Source of the DNA: Rutidosis leptorrhynchoides
Taxonomy: Eukaryota; Streptophyta; Magnoliopsida; Asterales; Asteraceae
Direction: 5' to 3'
NCBI RefSeq assembly: GCF_046630445.1
Contig: NC_092338.1
Location: forward strand, 146,887,501 to 146,951,500
Length of the DNA stretch: 64,000 nucleotides
A model generated the notes under the pieces. That model saw only the letters and a list, made by a program, of their open reading frames with translations, searched no databases and was not told the DNA's origin. Shown one piece after another: positions 13,276 through 25,014 of the stretch. The number at the start of each line of letters is the position of its first letter. The first letter of the stretch is position 1. Made by a program: the position numbers and the translations under genes.

Positions 13276-13998
13276 GACTCAAAATCGAGCTTTGAGTAAA
13301 ATGGGTTAGAGAACAGGGCAGTTGACTGAATATTTGATTTTTTCTGATTTCACTTCTCAAATTGTAAGTTGTAAAAGGTATCTATAGTTGATAATGGTGA
13401 TAAGAAGTCAAATGGATTCATTCAACAACTTGTACTGATCATATAATATAAAGAATTGGATCAACTGAATTTTCAAAGCAGAAAATAAAGAAAAGATATG
13501 GAAGGATAACGATTGTTAACAAAATTTGTTTGTTAATGTAACTTTGATTTCAATATGTACCCAGTTTAGAGACAAAAATCAATTACCTAAACAGTTGATC
13601 GGGACCTAGAACAGAATTGGATTTATATATGCTTTTTGTTTATATATAATTAATATTAATAATTATATAAATATATTAATAATAATAATATTGTTAATAT
13701 TATTAGAAATTATAAAAATACTAATAATAATAGAAATAATAATCATAATATTACTAATCAAAATAATTATAATATGCATAATGATAAAAGTAATAAAATT
13801 AATGAAAGTAATAATTTTAAATAAGAATGATAATTTTTAGTAATGATAGCAATAATAATCATAATAATAATGAAAGCAATAATATTAGTATAACAACTAT
13901 ATCGTAACTTGTAATTAAATTTAATATATCAATTTTATGTATTATGTAATATCTAATATATTATATAATAATTTATATTAAATATTTAGTATTTACAC

Positions 13999-14003
<5 letters not shown>

Positions 14004-14064
<61 letters not shown>

Positions 14065-14094
14065 ATATACACACAATAATAATTACATACATAA

Positions 14095-14161
<67 letters not shown>

Positions 14162-14245
14162 TTATATAATTTATTTTGATAACCACTTTATCATTTTTTA
14201 TAATTATTTTACATTTTTAATTCAAATGATTAAATTATTTTAAAT

Positions 14246-14325
<80 letters not shown>
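14004..14325. repeat. cluster of (AT)n tracts in element 2a 5' LTR
   Basis: Three AT runs (14004-14060, 14098-14157, 14250-14325) are separated by AT-rich unique sequence. The matching tracts in the other LTR are far shorter. Confidence 0.9.
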
Positions 14326-14327
<2 letters not shown>

Positions 14328-14502
14328 GTACATATTTATTTACAAATAAATGTTCGTGAATCGTCGAGCACAGTCAAAGGTTAATTGATTATATGAAAGT
14401 AGTTCAAAAATTTTGAGATTCAACTTTACAGACTTTGCTTATCGTGTCGGAAACATATAAAGATTAACTTTAAATTTGGTCGGAAATTTCTTGGTCGTCA
14501 CA

Positions 14503-14507
14503 TGCAT
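14503..14507. repeat. target site duplication TGCAT (right) of element 2a
   Basis: Matches 4130-4134. Confidence 0.9.
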
Positions 14508-15298
14508 TTAATTCCCAAATCATCAAATGGCATTTATGAACTTGAAGCATTAATGATGAACATTTAATGATCATTCAATGTGGATTCGATTGTTGTAAAT
14601 GATAGATTTGATTGATGATATTTATCTAGTTGTATTACTTGGTAAAATACCTTTCCAACGATGTATGGTATGCGTTTTTAGTGTTTTCGGTTCATAAAAT
14701 GTGTTTGGGTGAAAATTGATTTGAACTCTTGACAAAATTCAGCAACAGCACCTGAAACCAGGGGCTTCACGATCGCGAGCCCTGGTGTGCATGAAATCTC
14801 GCGATCGTGAGATATTGTTCGTCCCAATTTTTTTTTGTGTTTTTCCAATTTTATTCCCGCTTACTCGCAACTCCGATTAACATGAAACTTGGCCAACATG
14901 CTTATATATGACTACGTTTTTATGGACAATAGTCGGATACCTGACCCGACCCGTCGACGTTGACTTTGACCAAGTTTAACTTTTAGTCAAACTTAACCAA
15001 ATACTTATGTAATCATTCTAACTTTCTTTTATACTTATATCTTGCATGAAACTTGACAACTTGACTCACATCCTATATAATCGAGTCGTAACGAGCCATA
15101 GGACTAATTGAACAACTTTGAATGACCTCGTATTTTACCGGTATTGATACAACCTACTTGTTTAGGTCAAGACTAGCATTCGTTCTTGCACACGTTTACT
15201 TTGTGAAGTACCTTTTTACTCAAGCACTCAAGGTGAGATCATAGTCCCACTTTTACTTTTTTACACTTATACTTGGGATGAGAAAACATAAACGTTTT
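14508..15298 (+). mobile_element. E1 5' LTR, piece 2
   Basis: Continuation of the E1 LTR after element 2a. It contains the hairpin at 14767-14810 and typical gypsy-LTR phrases (CATGAAACTTGGCCAACATG). It ends ...AAACGTTTT, where the Athila-like tandem is inserted. Its continuation at 47352 begins CGTTTTACAAAGTG. Confidence 0.75.
14767..14810. repeat. GC-rich hairpin in E1 LTR
   Basis: TCACGATCGCGAG (14767-14779) is the exact reverse complement of CTCGCGATCGTGA (14798-14810), giving a 13-bp stem with an 18-base loop in AT-rich DNA. Confidence 0.8.
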
Positions 15299-17162
15299 TG
15301 ATGTTAAAGCGAAGGGGTACGAAATACTATTATTTTTAATACGAAATACGATACAAATTTCACAAGTTTTACTATTTATTTACGGATGAAATATACCTAA
15401 ACCTTGCTACAACACTATAGGCAGTGTACCTAATCGTAGAGTAGTGTAGTTTTTAGTAAGTCCGGTTCATTCCACAGGGAGCTAGTGAACACGTACTATA
15501 TTTTTAACAACTATATTTGTATAAAATATATATAATTATATAAGTAGTAATATTATAAAAGGCGGATTTTACCATTTAATGACCGGTTTGTCGATTTTAA
15601 ATAAAGAGTAAATATAAATGACGATAATTAAAATGCGTAAAATAAATAACTTTATTTAAAATGACAATAAATAAATGATAGTAAATAAAAGTACGATGAG
15701 ATATAAAATAAAACAATTATGCTTATTTAAACTTCCGTAACCATGATATTTGACGTTTTGATTATAATTAATTGTTACCCGGGTTAATTGTCCTTTGTCC
15801 TGGTTTATTTGATACCTATCTGGTTTTTGTCCATAATAGTCCATCGGTCATAATTATAAAATGCTCTTCAAATTAACCTTATTCCCGAAGTCAAATATTC
15901 CATCTAATTAGGGATTCGAACTGTAACAAGGTTTTAATACTTTGTTTAATCATTACACCAGGTTATCGACTGCGTGTAATCCAAGATTTTAATACTTTGT
16001 TAACAATTACACCAATTATCCTTGTATGTAATCCACCCCTGTTTTAATGAGATATGAATATTAATTTACCCACTTGATCAGAATGAATAATCAATTACCC
16101 AACCCAAATAATTAATTAAATGATCGTAAAAGATGTCGTATAAGCGTCACTAAATAGGACATACATAATCATTTTAATAATTATTAGATTAACTAATTTG
16201 AAAATAGGTTCGACAGGTTCCAATGAGTTATCGCTCAATTAGACAATACCCCCTATCTATTAATAGTCATAGTCCAATGTCCACAAGTGTTGGTCTTTTG
16301 TCCAAACCTTAATTATGGTACAAAATCTAATAAAACTGTCTTAATATTTAGTCTAACATCACGATTACTTTGGCTCAAATAAGCATAATAATAACTTAGT
16401 TACGAGACATTAATTTAAAAAGGAAGAACATAGCTTATAGTGGTGATTAATCGCGTAGCGTTACATGGACAGAGTTCCGACTTACAAAACCTTAAAAAAT
16501 TTCTTACAATAACCCAATTATTATTAAACTTAAATTAAACTTTAAATTATAAATATATATATGTTTCTTACAGAGAAGGAAAAGAAAAATATGTGTGTTT
16601 AATTTCGGCCAGAAAACGTGAGTTTTATAGAATGTGGCCTGCTACAGTAACTCATGCGAGTGCTTGAGTTTTGTGCCTTCTGGCCATGCGATCGCATGGC
16701 AATCATTTCCTGGTCACATACTTTTTGGCTCCTAGCTTGTCGACATATTTATTTAATATATATAATATATATATAATTATATATATATATTATATTATAT
16801 TCATGTGCATAGTAGATTTGTAATTTTAGCTCCGTTGAGTCGCGCGTTGATAGTTGGCTCAGGTCCCGGTTCTGAATTTTCTAACGTCCTTGCCTACTAT
16901 TTAATATCTTGTACTTTGCGTTTTGCTACTTGTACTTTTGTAATTTTGAGACGTTTCTCATCAATAAATTGAACCACTTAGATTGTACTTTGTACTTTTT
17001 AGCTTTTTGGTCGTTTGCGTCTTCAAATCGTCGAATCTGTCTTTTGTCTTCACTTTTTAATATTTAAACGAATATTACTTATAAATAGAACATTTGCAAC
17101 TAAAAGCTTGTCTTTCTTGAAGGATAATGCTATGAAATATATGTTCGTTTTTAGCATTATCA
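15299..17162 (-). repeat. Athila-like LTR A (3' LTR of unit 1)
   Basis: Plus-strand ends are TGATGTTAAAGCG and TTTTTAGCATTATCA. It includes a minus-strand TATAAAAC at 16623-16629 and a perfect 18-bp palindrome at 16683-16700. The 62-codon minus frame (15656-15844) recurs in LTRs B and C but has no protein features. Confidence 0.9.
16683..16700. repeat. 18-bp perfect palindrome in LTR A
   Basis: GCCATGCGATCGCATGGC. The near-palindrome CTCATGCGAGTGCTTGAG sits about 30 bases before it. The same pair occurs in LTR B and C and again in both leaders. Confidence 0.9.
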
Positions 17163-17180
17163 AATATTCCCACACTTGAG
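17163..17180 (-). promoter_or_regulatory. polypurine tract, unit 1
   Basis: Minus strand CTCAAGTGTGGGAATATT directly precedes LTR A. AAGTGTGGG is the usual core of Athila-type polypurine tracts. The tract is repeated at 38998-39015 (unit 2) and 56913-56929 (copy 3). Confidence 0.75.
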
Positions 17181-18987
17181 TGTTGCTTGTCCTCAAGCAA
17201 TACAGAACTTGAATAAAACTTTACTAGAATCACTTCTTTATTCTTCACACTTTGTACATCAGTGATTTCTATACGGCGGTATAAACAATGATAGTAACGT
17301 TGTGGTTTACAGTCCCACATGACTATTAAAAATTTAGATCCTTTAAGGAAATTGGATCTTTATGAAAACATTTGATCTTTTGAAAATTCATTCTAGCTTT
17401 TACCCTAGATAAGTTTTCCGGAATAACCCTTCACCGGTGTTTGCAAAATATTTTTGTGGGTTGCGTGGGTTTCATATTTAAAATTTTAGCTCAAAACTTG
17501 CAATTTTGTGTCACCCACTTGCTAACCGTGTATTAGGAAAGCACACGTCCAGTATACTTGCTCCGTATATTACCTTTCGGTAAACTACCGTCTGGTTGTA
17601 AAGGAAAGCGTTGAACAAGCAACTGTTAAGGCAATGTCTAATGACATGCAGATGTTCATGGTCCACAACGTGTCAGATGCAATTACTATCCTTTGTAGGA
17701 GCAATAGTAAAGATCACCCTATAGTTTTTCGGTCTGGCACAAGGTCCTGTCTTTGACCATACTATGCAACCATCGTTCTTACGGTTGACACCCGATTTGG
17801 TTCAGGTGACCTAATGAATTCTAGGTGAATTCTTAGGATTTTACGTTCAATGGTAATGAACACATTGAAAATGGGTTTTCAGAAAACAAATCGGTTTTAA
17901 TTTGATCAAAATATTTTCTCAAAATATTTTCTCGTTCAAGCTCGAGTTTAGATATCATTGAATTCCATGAGTTTGTAATTCTCAATCTTTAAAGTCAATC
18001 TCAAGGATTGAGTAATATCAGACTTAAAAGCTAATTTTTAATCTTTTAGGAGATTATCCTTTCTGGGGGTCTGATTCATTAGTCTTATCAAGCTAATTTG
18101 CACGGCGCCCTCCCCATTTTACGAGACAGATCCTCTCATGGTTAGGATAAGTCTAACCACTTAGCGACCCTGTTTGAGGCTGAGGTCCGTGGATTTCCTG
18201 CTGATTTTAGAGATGACTTTTCTAGATTTTTCGTCAACCTACAGCTGGTCTGGACGACAACTTCCTGACCTAAATCAAGAAGCGCGTGTCTTTTTCGGAA
18301 GACTTTACTTCCTTTTAATGATGGAATTGATTCATCGTGCATATCCATCTTTCTTTCAAATATATTACAGTAAATTAGGTAAAACTGATTAAAATCGTTC
18401 AAAACAAAAGTACCTGCAATAATCTGTACCAAAAATGTGATATGTATTTTAAAGAACTTAGTAAATTCTTCCCACACTTAGCTTTTATTTATTTTTTTTC
18501 TTTGCCTTTTTATTCTCCTCTATTCCATTTTAAATGAATTCTAACATTTTGGGTTGTTTCTCCATTTATGTTCTCTCCGAGGTAACAATAATTTCGGCAT
18601 TAACACCTAGTTTTATCGTTCATAAATATGTATAAACATGATTTTGAATTCATTTAGTTGAATTTTTTTTTTCAAATTTTCACAAAATTTGGCAATTAAA
18701 CTAAGTGTAAACCCGAGAGAATTTATAACCCTTCCCTACACTTGAGATCATGCAATGCCCTCATTTGCATGAAATCAGACTATAATTATAAATTCATGAG
18801 GGTGATTAGTGCAGAAAAGTGATTAAAAATACCGAGTTTTCAAACATATTATTTTATATCACATTTGATATTTTGCGTCTTGTTGTCAAAATTAGTAGCT
18901 TTTGCTGAACTTAATGTCAGTCTTTGAAAGTGCGCTGTTTTACCCTGTTTTGTACATAAGATAAACTACAAACATACATAATATTTT

Positions 18988-18993
<6 letters not shown>

Positions 18994-19039
<46 letters not shown>
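18994..19039. repeat. (AT)n in Athila-like 3' region
   Basis: Dinucleotide run; the matching run in unit 2 is 40813-40878 and copy 3 lacks it. Confidence 0.9.
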
Positions 19040-19044
<5 letters not shown>

Positions 19045-19589
19045 AACCTTTATTTATTAAAACAATTTAAATGAATATATTTTTTTAAAAAATTTTGTTT
19101 CCTTTTACTTTAGGTAGTTTCAGTATGTTTACCTAGTCCGTCCCTCGACAAAATTTAAAATTTGTCGTTTTTAAAGCGATTGTTTTAAAAGCAAAGATTT
19201 TTGGGTTTTTTAATTTTTTTGGTATACTTTAGATCAATAATATTAAAAATAATGATAACAAAATTTTTCGCCCCGCCCTCGGGTAAAGCAATTTCGGTTT
19301 CATGACCTAGTCTTCAACTTATGATGAATTTTAGAAATCATTTTTTTTAAACGTAATGAAATAAAGTAAATTTTGTTTTTAAATTCACACAAAACTTAAA
19401 TTTAAAAATGCATATTAATTTCATACAAAATCTACAAAATAAAAAAAAATCAGAATGGGGGGAGAAAACTAGTTCTTTAGTGTCTGGTAGTGGAAAAGAC
19501 CAATCGGATTCCATTCTCAGAACTACACGAGAACAAAACAACTAACTCTAGACAGCGTTTTCTTTTTAGAACATTTGAATCTCCCCACA

Positions 19590-19594
19590 CTTAG
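19590..19594. repeat. target site duplication CTTAG (left) of E3
   Basis: CTTAG here and at 33106-33110. The uninterrupted site CCCACACTTAGGTAG is present once in unit 2 (41425-41439) and in copy 3. Confidence 0.95.
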
Positions 19595-20650
19595 TGTAGT
19601 GACCCGAACTTTTCCATATTTATATATATTAAATGAAATTGATATTTACATGATTAAGTGTTTCCAACATATTAAGCAATCAAACTTGTTAACACTTGAT
19701 TAATTGAAATAGGTTTCATATAGACAATTGACCACCCAAGTTGATCGGTGATTCACGAACGTTAAAACTTGTAAAAACTATATGATGACATATATATGAT
19801 TATATATATAGTTAACATGATATTATGATAAGTAAGTATCTCATTAGGTATTTTAACAATGAGTTATATACATAAAATTGTGTTTATTGAATTAAGAAAC
19901 TCGAAACGATATATATAACGATTATCGTTATAACAACGTCGTACTAATTACATATGAATCATATTAAGATATTGTTACACTATGTTTAATCATGATAATT
20001 GATAAGTAAACATGTCATTATGTATATTAACAATGAACTACATATGTAAAAACAAGACTACTAACTTAAGGATTTCGAAACGAGACATATATGTAACGAT
20101 TATCGTTGTAACAACATTTAAATGTATATATATCATATTAAGATATATTAATATATCATAATATCATGATAATATAATAATTTAACATCTCATTAGATAT
20201 AATAAACATTGAGTTAACAATATTTAACAAGATCGTTAACTTAAAGGTTTCAAATCAACATTTACATGTAACGACTAACGATGACTTAACGACTCAGTTA
20301 AAATGTATATACATGTAGTGTTTTAATATGTATTCATACACTTTTGAAAGACTTCAAGAAACTTATCAAAATACTTCTACTTAACACAAATTCTTACAAT
20401 TACATCCTCGTTCAGTTTCATCAACAATTCTACTCGTATGCACCTGTATTCGTACTCGTACAATACACAGCTTCTAAATGTATGTACTATTGGTATGTAC
20501 ACTCCAATGATTAGCTCTTAGCAGCCAATGTGAGTCACCTAATACATGTGTTAACCATCATTTGGCAACTAGCATGAAATATCTCATAAAATTACAAAAA
20601 TATTAGTAATCATTCATGACTTATTTACATGAAAACAAAATTACATATCC

Positions 20651-20660
20651 TTTATATCTA
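20651..20660 (+). promoter_or_regulatory. candidate TATA region of E3 LTR
   Basis: TTTATATCTA, followed ~40 bases on by a C/A-rich, purine-poor leader (CAACGACCAAAAACACC). The same sequence lies in the 3' LTR at 30711-30720. Position in the LTR suits a U3/R boundary, but other AT-rich sites cannot be excluded. Confidence 0.3.
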
Positions 20661-22866
20661 ATCCATATACCAACGACCAAAAACACCTACAAACACTTTC
20701 ATTCATCAATTTTCTTCATCTAATTGATCTCTCTCAAGTTTCATCTTCAAGTTCTAAGTGTTCTTCATAAATTCTACAAGTTCTAGTTTCAGAAAATCAA
20801 GAATACTTCCAAGTTTACTAGCTCACTTCCAATCTTGTAAAGTGATCATCCAACCTCAATAAATCCTTGTTGTTTACAGTAATATATCATTCTAAATCAA
20901 GGTAATACTCATATACAAACTTTGATTCAGTTCCTATAACTATAGCTATATTAATTCGAGTGATAATCTTACCTGAACTTGTTTTCGTGTCATGATTCTA
21001 CTTCAAGAACTTTCAAGCCATCCAAGATTCTTTGAAGCTAGATCATTTCTTGTCACTTCTAGTAGGTTTACCTACTAAACTTGAGGTAGTAATGATGTTC
21101 ATAACATCATTCGAATCATACATATAAAACTATCTTATTCGAAGATTTAAACATGTAATCACTAGAACATAGTTTAGGTAATTCTAAACTTGTTCGCAAA
21201 CAAAAGTTAATCCTTCTAACTTGACTTTTAAAATCAACTAAACACATGTTCTATATCTATATGATATGCTAACTTAATGATTTAAAATCGAAAAACACGA
21301 AAAACACCGTAAAACCGGATATACGCCGTTGTAGTAACACCGCGGGCTGTTTTGGGTTAGTTAATTAAAAACTATGATAAAATTTGATTTTAAAGTTGTT
21401 CTTATGAGAAAATAATTTTTCTTATGAACATGAAACTATATCTAAAAATCATGGTTAAACGCAAAGTGGAAGTATGTTTTCCAAAATGGTCATCTAGACG
21501 TCGTTCTTTCGACTGAAATGACTACCTTTACAAAAACGACTTGTAACTTATATTTCTGACTATAAACCTATACTTTTTATGTTTAGATTCATAAAATAGA
21601 GTTCAATATGAAACCATAGCAATTTGATTCACTCAAATCGGATTTAAAAAGAAGAAGTTATGGGTAAAACAAGGTTGGATATTTTTTGATTGTTGTAGCT
21701 ACGGGAAATATTGTAACAATTCTATACAAATCATATCCTAGCTAACTTATATTGTATTATACATGTATTCTAATATATTATGTAATCTTGGGATACCATA
21801 GACACGTATGCAAATGTTTTGACATATCATATCGACCCATGTATATATATTATTTGGAACAACCACAGATACTCTATATGCAGTAATGTTGGAGTTAGCT
21901 ATACAGGGTTGAGGTTGATTCCAAAAATATATATACTTTGAGTTGTGATCTATCCTGAGACGTGTATACACTGGGTCGTGGATTGATTCAAGATAATATA
22001 TATCGATTTATTTCTGTACATCTAACTGTGGACAACTAGTTGTAGGTTACTAACGAGGACAGCTGACTTAATAAACTTAAAACAGTAAAAAAAAAGTATT
22101 AAAAATGTTGTAAATATATTTTGAACATACTTTAATATATATGTACATATTTGTTATAGGTTCGTGAATCGACCAGTGTCCAAGTCTTACTTCTCGACGA
22201 AGTAAAAATATGTGAAAGTGAGTTATAGTCCCACTTTTAAAATCTAATATTTTGGGATGAGAATACATGCAGTTTTATAAATGTTTTATGAAATAGATAC
22301 AAGTAATTGAAAATACATTATATGGGTGAATGATCGAAGCCAAATATACCCCTTTTGCTTGGTAACCTAAGATTTAGTAAACCGATCTACTAATTGACGC
22401 GAATCCTAAAGATAGATCTATTGGGCCTAACGAACCCCATCCAAAGTACCGGATGCTTTAGTACTTCGAATTCGTTTATATCATGTCCGAAGGATTTCCC
22501 GAAATGATAGGGGATATTCTTATATGTATCTTGTTAATGTCGGTTACCAGGTGTTCACCATATGAATGAATTTTATCTCTATGTATGGGATGTATATTGA
22601 AATATGAAATCTTGTGGTCTATTATTATGATTTGATAATATATAGGTTAAACCTATAACTCACCAATATTTTTGTTGACGTTTTAAGCATGTTTATTCTC
22701 GGGTGATTATTAAGAGCTTCCACTGTTGCATACTAAAATAAGGACACGATTTGGAGTCCATGCTTGTATGATATTATGTAAAAACTGCATTCAAGAAATT
22801 TATTTTTGATGTAATATATTCTTATTGTAAACCATTATGTAATGGTCGTGTGTAAATGGTATATTT

Positions 22867-22930
22867 TAGATTATTATTATTTGATAATCTACGTAATGCT
22901 TTTTAAACCTTTATCGATAAAATAAAGGTT
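22867..22930 (+). promoter_or_regulatory. paired hairpins with AATAAA, E3 5' LTR
   Basis: TAGATTAT / ATAATCTA (22867-22891) and AACCTTTAT / ATAAAGGTT (22906-22930). The second stem includes AATAAA. It is conserved in the 3' LTR and in the LTR fragment at 563-626. Confidence 0.5.
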
Positions 22931-23048
22931 ATGGTTGTTTTAAAAATGAATGCAGTCTTTGAAAAACGTCTCATATAGAGGTCAAAACCTCGCGACGAAA
23001 TCAATTAATATGGAACGTTTATAATCAATATGAACGGGACATTTCAGT

Positions 23049-23060
23049 TGGTATCCGATC
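23049..23060 (+). promoter_or_regulatory. primer binding site of E3 (diverged iMet)
   Basis: TGGTATCCGATC, two mismatches from TGGTATCAGAGC, beginning three bases after the LTR. Confidence 0.75.
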
Positions 23061-23258
23061 GTTGGTCTTAGAGAACCAGAAAATTGCATTAGTGTGTCTT
23101 ACCGAGTTTGTTAGAATGCATTAGTGAGTCTGGACTTCGACCGTGTTTTTTCTTCAAAAACGATTGCTTAACATTTTTTTGTTGGAAACTATATATTATT
23201 AACATGTAAATATTATGTGATATATTAATCTTTTAACGTGTTTGATATTGTGTGATAG

Positions 23259-23863
23259 ATGTCTACCTCTAGTACAAATCCCATTGATTCACCTAATAAT
23301 AATGAAGAGTCGAATATATTTTGGGAGATTCACAAATTCCCGAGGAGGAAACGGAAGAGGAGGAACCAGAAGAGGAGGAATCGGAAGAGGAGGAACCAGA
23401 AGAAGAAGAGGTTCCGGAGGAAGAAATATTGATACCTATAGTAAATCGATTAAATAAAAGAAAATCATCAACCAACGGACCAAAGTTAATAATGGTCAAT
23501 GGTGTTTCCGCCGAGGAAGCAAAATATTGGGAAGATTACCAATTTTCCGATGAATCGGATCCCGATGAGGATTCTGATGATGTTATAGAAATTACCTCGA
23601 CCCAATTTAATAAAGCGAAAGAAAATAATAAGGGAAAAGGTATAAAAATAGAGAAACCCGATTCCAACCCCGATGAACTTTATATGTATCGACAACATCC
23701 GTATTTCCTAAAATGTAACAATGACCCGGGAACCTCTAAACCACCAGGTTTTTCTAAACCATTATGGAAAACGACGGCTCGTATTAGAGGAACACCATAT
23801 ATTCCTAGAAAATTAGGAAAACGAACCAAGTCCGAAGAAGAAGAAACCAGTGATTCAGATTAG
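23259..23863 (+). CDS. E3 ORF A: Glu-rich acidic protein (frameshifted)
   Basis: The first ATG after the PBS is at 23259; its ~20 codons (Ser/Asn-rich) lead into a second frame that stays open from about 23321 to the TAG at 23861-23863. A two-base AT surplus in the ATATATTTT run near 23316 explains the shift. The main frame encodes a long run of Glu-rich heptad-like repeats (about residues 7-36), a mixed middle with further Asp/Glu clusters, then a basic, Pro-rich segment (LYMYRQHPYF, KPPGFSKPLWK, YIPRKLGKR) and an acidic tail SEEEETSDSD. No domain is recognised. It sits on the sense strand upstream of the F-box ORF. It may be an accessory protein; acidic repeats alone do not give a function. 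Confidence 0.5.
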
Positions 23864-23999
23864 AGGGTTGTAATCATGTTGTGTGTTATATGTATTGTAG
23901 TGTGCTTGTACTTTTATGTTCTACGTAAAAATTGCTTGTATTGTTTGTTAATTATCTTTTATGAATCTAATCCTTGTCTATTTTACAGTATAAAACAAA

Positions 24000-24691
24000 A
24001 TGGACGTTAAGGGTAGACAACCGAATATTTTAGAAGACCTACCAGAGGATATGATTGAGGAAATCTTGTCTAGAGTCGGTCAGAATTTATCAGCACATTT
24101 AGTTATGGCGAAATTAACTTGTCAAACATTTGAAAGACTTTCCAGAAATGCCTTAGTTTATAAAAGGCCCTCCTTTGATAGGTGGGGTATATCACATTGG
24201 GGAGACCGTAAGTTATGCCGTGTTTTCTTTAAAGCATTAAATGCGGGGAACCCAAATGCAATTTTACGCTACGGGTTAAGAACCTATTTTGACTCAACAT
24301 ATCCCAACATAGGATTTTGTGAATTAGAAAGAGCTTCTAACATGCAACATAAAGAAGCATGTTATGCTTACGGGTTAGTGATGTTCGCTTCTTACCAAAG
24401 TGAGAAAAAGAACATCGGATTGCAACTTTTAAATAAAACCTTCCCAAAGTGACGAATTCAGTAGTTGGGGTGAGAAACAAGGTTTTTAGATTATTACGGG
24501 GCTGTTGGACATTACGAAACCCTCGTCCTTTTGACGACATTACAACATGTTGTCTAGCCAATGGTCATAACGGTTATTTTCCACAAGACCAAGGATGGGA
24601 AGTCGTCTTAGTAAAACCAGAATGCATGACTTGTTTCTGGACTTATGAATTACGTGTCTTTATTTTCTTTGCTGAACAACTTGTGTATTAA
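24000..24691 (+). CDS. E3 ORF B: captured F-box protein with Sel1-like repeats (frameshifted)
   Basis: The frame 24000-24452 (150 codons) opens with an F-box at about residues 10-50 (LEDLPEDMIEEILSRVG, then LTCQTFERLSRNALVYK). Next come two Sel1-like segments: LNAGNPNAILRYGLRTYF (about 80-97) and a GFCELERASNMQHKEACYAYGLV segment (about 105-127). This order resembles plant At2g35280-type F-box proteins, which act as SCF E3-ligase adaptors binding SKP1. A shift into another frame near 24440-24452 gives a further 80 codons to 24691 with a Cys/His cluster (CC..H..CMTC) fitting the C-terminus of that family. The ORF lies in sense between PBS and gag, so it would be on the element's genomic RNA. 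It is most likely captured from the host. Substrates are unknown. Alternatives (an independent host gene insertion) are unlikely because both LTRs and the TSD enclose it. Confidence 0.75.
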
Positions 24692-25014
24692 CTAGATTTA
24701 TCTTCAAAACTGTCCTGTATCATAGTGTACTATATTTCATGTTATATGTAATATAGCGAAGTTGTAAGTTTGAAGAATATTTGTATGTGATATATTATTA
24801 TAATCAGTTTTTCACATGGAATTGTAGTAGTTGAATTGTATATTAGCTACTAAGTATGAACTTAACGGGTAGGTAGTACCCGAATTTAAACTTATAAAAC
24901 GCTAATATGAAGAAAAAGCTTTTATAAATGAGTTCATATTATGCTACAAAATACTATTGACTACTCTTAATATTCTGTATGATTAACTCGATTCAGTTGG
25001 CTATTTTGAAGGAA
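24692..25014 (+). other. spacer between F-box ORF and gag
   Basis: AT-rich spacer of about 320 bases. It contains AACGGGTAGGTAGTACCCG (24868-24886), an inverted repeat resembling the element's own PPT (AACGGGTAGGTAC). No ORF. Confidence 0.55.

Larger units (their letters stand above)
17181..19594 (-). other. 3' noncoding region of Athila-like unit 1
   Basis: About 2.4 kb between the gag-pro stop and the PPT, cut at its gag-proximal end by E3. It holds an (AT)n tract at 18994-19039 and short frames on both strands near 18142-18477. The block around 18150-18350 is strongly conserved in units 2 and 3. PPT-like CCCACACTT (minus AAGTGTGGG) recurs near 18472 and 19585, with a decayed form near 18735. 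No RT, integrase or env-like frame is visible. Confidence 0.7.
19595..23046 (+). repeat. E3 5' LTR
   Basis: Starts TGTAGTGACCCGAAC and ends GAACGGGACATTTCA. The minus-strand frames at 21747-21971 and 22077-22268 also occur in the 3' LTR, but no domain is recognisable and LTR identity alone explains it. Confidence 0.96.

Noticed and set aside
17163-19594. env-like ORF downstream of Athila-like gag-pro
   Set aside because: No long frame or membrane segments in the 3' region of any copy.
21747-21971. 74-codon minus frame conserved in both E3 LTRs (31807-32031) as a gene
   Set aside because: Conservation is expected from LTR identity; no domain and no upstream promoter.
23259-24691. Independent host gene inserted between the LTRs
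   Set aside because: Both ORFs are in sense, between PBS and gag, with no target duplication or introns around them; capture by the element is simpler.
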